A DNA stretch of 18,388 nt, taken from positions 1 to 18,388 of the forward strand of contig JAGLBF010000041.1 of the NCBI GenBank assembly GCA_018260375.1, in the 5' to 3' direction. The DNA comes from Deinococcus sp. (GTDB taxonomy: Bacteria; Deinococcota; Deinococci; Deinococcales; Deinococcaceae). Of the stretch, positions 15,643 through 18,388 are shown in pieces. Position 1 is the stretch's first letter. Each line of letters opens with the position of its first letter. Made by a program: the position numbers and the translations under genes. The notes under the pieces were generated by a model. It had not been told where the DNA came from. It was given only the letters and a program-made list of their open reading frames with translations, and searched no databases.

Positions 15643-16835
15643 TCATTGGTTCATTTTATGCTGTACCTGCTGTATTTGCCGCTGTAATTTGGCAACATCA
15701 ACGCCCGTGTTCAGACGTTCTTCTAGCGCTAGGGCCTTTTGAAAGCTGCTGAGGCTGGCGGCAAGGTGGCCCTTGGCCTGTTGCACTTCGGCGTGAACAC
15801 TCCAGGTGAGCGGATAGTCATATTCGGTTTGCGCAGTTTCTACATTGCGAAAAGCCTGGGCTACCAGTTCTTCTGCCAGCGCTATGTTGCCTGACAGCAA
15901 AGCGTAGCGGGCGCGGTACAGTTCGGTGTCGCCTGAGCCGCGAAAGCCGTAATGGTCACAGATTTGCTGCGACTGGTCGAGCAGTTCGTTGGCTTCAGTC
16001 AGCAGCGGGTGGGGGCCAGGCGGCACGTTGAGCAGCAAGTAGCGCTCATACAGCACATCTGCCAGGTTGCCTAGTTGTATCTGCACACTCCAGGGCCAGT
16101 GGGCGAGCGCGGCGTGGTGCAGGGCTAGGCGGTAGTACATTTCGCCCTCTAGCAAGTTCCCCTTGCGGGTAGAGATATACCCCAGCCCCGCTTGCACCGA
16201 AGACAGCTCTCGCCAAGCACTTTCGGGCAGCAAGCGGTAGACCTGGTTATACCTGCGCCGCGCTTTTCGTAGTGGCTAAACCAGCGCGACAACTCACGGG
16301 TTTTTTGCCGAACTTGCTGCTCGTCGCCATTTTGCCGCAGCGCTATCCAGCACTCCCAGCATTTGGCCTCCATCAGCTGTACGGGTTGCAGTGGTAAGGC
16401 CCAGATGGAGCTGAGTGTTTGTGCAGAAGCTTGGTAGTTGCCCTGTTCAAAAAGTGCTTCAACACTGTGCAAAATAGAGAGTGCCTCTATAGATTGGGCC
16501 TTTTGATAAGGCAAGAGCCATCGACATGCTTCTGTATCAGTAATGTCTAAACTTACACTACTGATTTGATAGGAAAATATAAAGCCCTTATTTCTTGGAC
16601 GTACTGGACAAGGAAAACCAAATTTTTTCTCAAACTTGGCATTAAACTGATAAAGTTGAGTGATAAGGCTGCTCTGCTGAATGTGACCTGCTACGGCACA
16701 CAGTTGCCACTGCACCTGAGTTAGTGGGCGAACGTCTGTCTTAAAGTTGAGGGCCAACTGCACAAAGAAAGGCAGCAGAGGTTGAGGGCAAGGTAGCCAG
16801 CTTGTGCCGTAGCCCAGTTTTCCAGTACGCAACAA
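15643..16835 (-). pseudogene. TPR-repeat protein remnant, frameshifted and lacking its 5' end
   Basis: Two overlapping minus-strand frames (16835-16149 and 16233-15643) together make one TPR-like protein of about 395 residues. The first reads RELSRWFSHYEK and the second continues RRYNQVYRLLPESAWRELSS. A one-nucleotide loss, perhaps in the A4 run at 16264-16267, explains the break; the second frame has a stop at 16276-16278, so the junction must be after that point. Helical repeats are visible, such as VEALFEQGNYQASAQTLSSI, LYRARYALLSGNIALAEELV and HLAASLSSFQKALALEE. The C-terminus (QRQIQQVQHKMNQ) looks natural. No ATG and no Shine-Dalgarno site open the frame; the first candidate start is TTG 16835, four codons or so after a stop. 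The first 30 or so residues resemble the tail of an M23 peptidase rather than a TPR protein, suggesting fusion of two damaged genes. A sequencing error in the A-run is an alternative for the frameshift. Confidence 0.65.
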
Positions 16836-17061
16836 AATGTAAAGGGCGTGGCTTGGCGCTTACGGTAGCTCCACTTGAGGTACTGATGTTGCTTAGGTGA
16901 GCATAAAGGGTGGCTGCCCCGTTTGTATATTCTATGCGAACGCGATTGCCATAGTTGTGAATAGCAGTTGAGTAGATTACTTCAATGACTTGGCCGCTTG
17001 CAGCCGCTCTTACCGGGTCACCGTAGTCATCACGTCCACTACCACGGTTAATGTCAAGTGA
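16765..17061 (-). pseudogene. Detached catalytic part of the M23 peptidase
   Basis: After the TAG at 17064-17062 the same frame stays open and reads DINRGSGRDDYGDPVRAAAS, then GQVIEVIYSTAIHNYGNRVR, then NGAATLYAHLSNIS and SSGATVSAK. This is the typical LytM/M23 core (DxxG.PVxAxxxGxV, YGNxVxI, YAHLS). Past about 16853 the frame loses the family pattern, and a +1 frame (LYILLRTGKLGYGTSWLP, then PQPLLPFF) looks like the C-terminal M23 strand, with LLPF where HLHF is expected. So the gene has at least a stop and a frameshift, and its second zinc motif is altered. It has no start of its own. Confidence 0.6.
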
Positions 17062-17775
17062 CTAAGCGTCGTTTCCAGTGTGATAGTTTGAACCAGGAAA
17101 GTGATGACCGCTAACGCCCTTGGGCCAGTTTAAATACACTGCAGAAGTTTGTTGAGCACTAAGCACCTGATTTGCGGTGCTAAGTTTTTGTTTAAGAAAA
17201 TGATGAAAGTCGTTTGCTTCGTTGGCAGGTAATTTCTGGACTTCACATGAGTTTAGGCAATTCAAATCAATTTCAAGTTCACCCGAGGTATAACCAATAT
17301 CAGCTACAAAGCGTAGTTTGTTGCCCTGTAAAATAAGGCTGTTATAACCGGTGCCAGTAATGTTTTGCTTCGCAAGGTCACTGATAGTACGAATGATCTT
17401 ATCACTTTGCATGTTGTAAAGAACAATAGAGTCATGCGAACTGCCGTTAATTGTCTGACGCATGAGAACGTATGCTTGACTTGGGTTATTACTTAAAGCC
17501 GCGCCCATAACCATACGGTCTGTACCATTAGCAAGTTGGGACAGGTACTCTCTTCCACTTATGGCAACATGCAGACGGTGATCGCTGAATCCAAACCCAT
17601 CGCCTTTAGCAGCGAACAGAGTTATACCTGGCTGTTCACTAAGAACTACTCGTGCGCTACTTTGAGAAGAACTAGTCTGCTCTGTCTGCAAAGAAGGCGA
17701 CGTAGTGACGGGCGTATTGCCACAGCTTGCGAGCAACAAGGTAAGAAGGCCAACTATAGGAAACGCTTTTTTCAT
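17062..17775 (-). CDS. Lipoprotein, N-terminal part of an M23-family peptidase (truncated by a stop)
   Basis: The frame gives 237 residues from ATG 17775, which has GGAG about 8 nt upstream; a start at 17808 would add 11 residues before a good signal peptide and is less likely. MKKAFPIVGLLTLLLASCG is a lipoprotein signal with lipobox LASC (Cys18), so the product would be lipid-anchored. Residues 30-195 are a domain I do not recognise. The C-terminus reads GVSGHHFPGSN then YHTGNDA and stops. HTGND is the HxxxD zinc motif of M23 (LysM/LytM-type) endopeptidases, which cut peptidoglycan cross-links. The rest of the catalytic domain continues in frame after the stop (see 16765-17061). Removing 15 nt at 17053-17067, which carry the TAG, restores HTGNDINRG. 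As it stands, the protein cannot be an active peptidase. Confidence 0.65.
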   Translation of the reverse strand: MKKAFPIVGLLTLLLASCGNTPVTTSPSLQTEQTSSSQSSARVVLSEQPGITLFAAKGDGFGFSDHRLHVAISGREYLSQLANGTDRMVMGAALSNNPSQAYVLMRQTINGSSHDSIVLYNMQSDKIIRTISDLAKQNITGTGYNSLILQGNKLRFVADIGYTSGELEIDLNCLNSCEVQKLPANEANDFHHFLKQKLSTANQVLSAQQTSAVYLNWPKGVSGHHFPGSNYHTGNDA

Positions 17776-17853
17776 AGCTACTCCGGGATAAACCATTCTG
17801 CCTAACAAGGGTGGCTATTTAATGAGAGAGGCAGTGCGGAAGCCTTCATCAAA

Positions 17854-17887
17854 TAAGTTGAAGACCGCAAAACTTATCTTCAACTTA
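17854..17887. repeat. 10-bp inverted repeat upstream of the M23 lipoprotein gene
   Basis: TAAGTTGAAG (17854-17863) and CTTCAACTTA (17878-17887) form a perfect inverted repeat with a 14-nt spacer, about 80-110 bp upstream of the lipoprotein ATG. It could be an operator or a hairpin. There is no T-run of the terminator kind. Confidence 0.4.
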
Positions 17888-17956
17888 AGAAAATCATATA
17901 TTCACATATAGTTCAATTATCAATTTCTTAATTTAGTGATGTCTTCACCATATATC

Positions 17957-18059
17957 ATACGGATTCCGTTTAATCCGTTGTACTCTGATTGCCCTAGTTG
18001 CCTGCCCTATGGTGAACTAAGAAGATATACTTATAACTAATTTTCCGTAATGCTTATCA
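17957..18059 (+). repeat. F2 repeat, copy 2 (about 103 bp)
   Basis: Gap-free match to 7854-7956 with about seven substitutions. Begins ATACGGATTCCGTTTAAT and ends CCGTAATGCTTATCA. Its start is identical to that of the L module for 12 bp. It lies 10.1 kb from copy 1, in the same orientation. Confidence 0.85.
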
Positions 18060-18095
18060 AACAGCAATTAAGGGTTAAGATTTCGAGCCAGAAAT

Positions 18096-18131
18096 GAGAA
18101 AGGGACAGGTGTAATGGACTGTCCCGATCTC
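18096..18131. repeat. Hairpin with 7-bp GGGACAG/CTGTCCC stem
   Basis: GGGACAG (18102-18108) pairs with CTGTCCC (18119-18125) around a 10-nt loop, and GAGA/TCTC (18096-18099, 18128-18131) extend it across a 2x2 internal bulge. AGGGACAGGT recurs at about 18188-18197. The gene-free stretch 17809-18388 contains this hairpin, two repeats and the inverted repeat at 17854; I see no gene in it. Confidence 0.5.
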
Positions 18132-18272
18132 GATTCTAGCCGCTATAAACGCGCCCAGCAATGCAAATTCTCAGACGACGGTGCGTTAGGGACAGGTCAA
18201 AACGTGGACTTCCTTGTGTCTTAAGGTGGCGTCTATTATTGCCGCCTTCAACTTGCGCTTCCTTGAGCTGTC

Positions 18273-18388
18273 ATACGGATTCCGATTGATTTGGCATACT
18301 TCCGAATCAATCAGGGCGGATGCGAGTGGGAATAGCATACGGACTGCGCAGTATGGAGCCGCAGGCGGCGCTTTTCCGACTGTGGTGG
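18273..18388 (+). repeat. L+R repeat, cut by the window end
   Basis: L (18273-18336) and the first 52 bp of R (18337 onward) match 14392-14507 without gaps and with only a few substitutions. The orientation equals that of 14392-14527, so the 3.7-kb island between them is flanked by direct copies. Confidence 0.88.

Noticed and set aside
17536..17805. 89-residue plus-strand frame opposite the lipoprotein start
   Set aside because: It overlaps the signal peptide and lipobox region antisense and has no start signal.

Overview
The window looks like chromosome from a Deinococcus-type bacterium (Deinococcota). The evidence is the gene set: NspC, AceB and AceA, ProA, a bacterial ComB-family protein and a roughly 1050-residue Mfd. 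Five genes also carry a TAnnnT -10 box only 6-7 nt before the start codon, the leaderless-mRNA layout common in that lineage, and small non-coding repeats are scattered between genes. Genus is an inference; no rRNA or other decisive marker is present.

Region 1 (1-9373) is plus-strand housekeeping: nspC (polyamine synthesis), a large P-loop/TPR protein of STAND-like design, aceB and aceA (the two glyoxylate-shunt enzymes, both with strong Shine-Dalgarno sites) and proA (proline synthesis). Region 2 (9484-10901) is a minus-strand pair, rpe then comB, joined by a 4-nt ATGA overlap. Region 3 (11141-14290) is mfd, the transcription-repair coupling factor, divergent from rpe.

Region 4 (14291-18388) is different. 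It is visibly AT-richer, all genes lie on the minus strand, and they are unknown or broken: a small two-TM protein, a TPR protein without a proper start and with a frameshift, and an M23-peptidase lipoprotein cut by an in-frame stop beside its zinc motif. It looks like a decaying island bounded by repeats.

A modular family of short repeats runs through every part of the window. An L module (64 bp) and an R module (72 bp, with 11-bp inverted ends) occur singly or as L+R. Degenerate R-like copies and a separate 103-bp element sharing the L left end also occur. These repeats, the operator-like palindromes before aceB, and the broken M23/TPR locus are the most notable items. I see no CRISPR array, tRNA, rRNA, intact transposase or complete mobile element, and no clearly new biological system.
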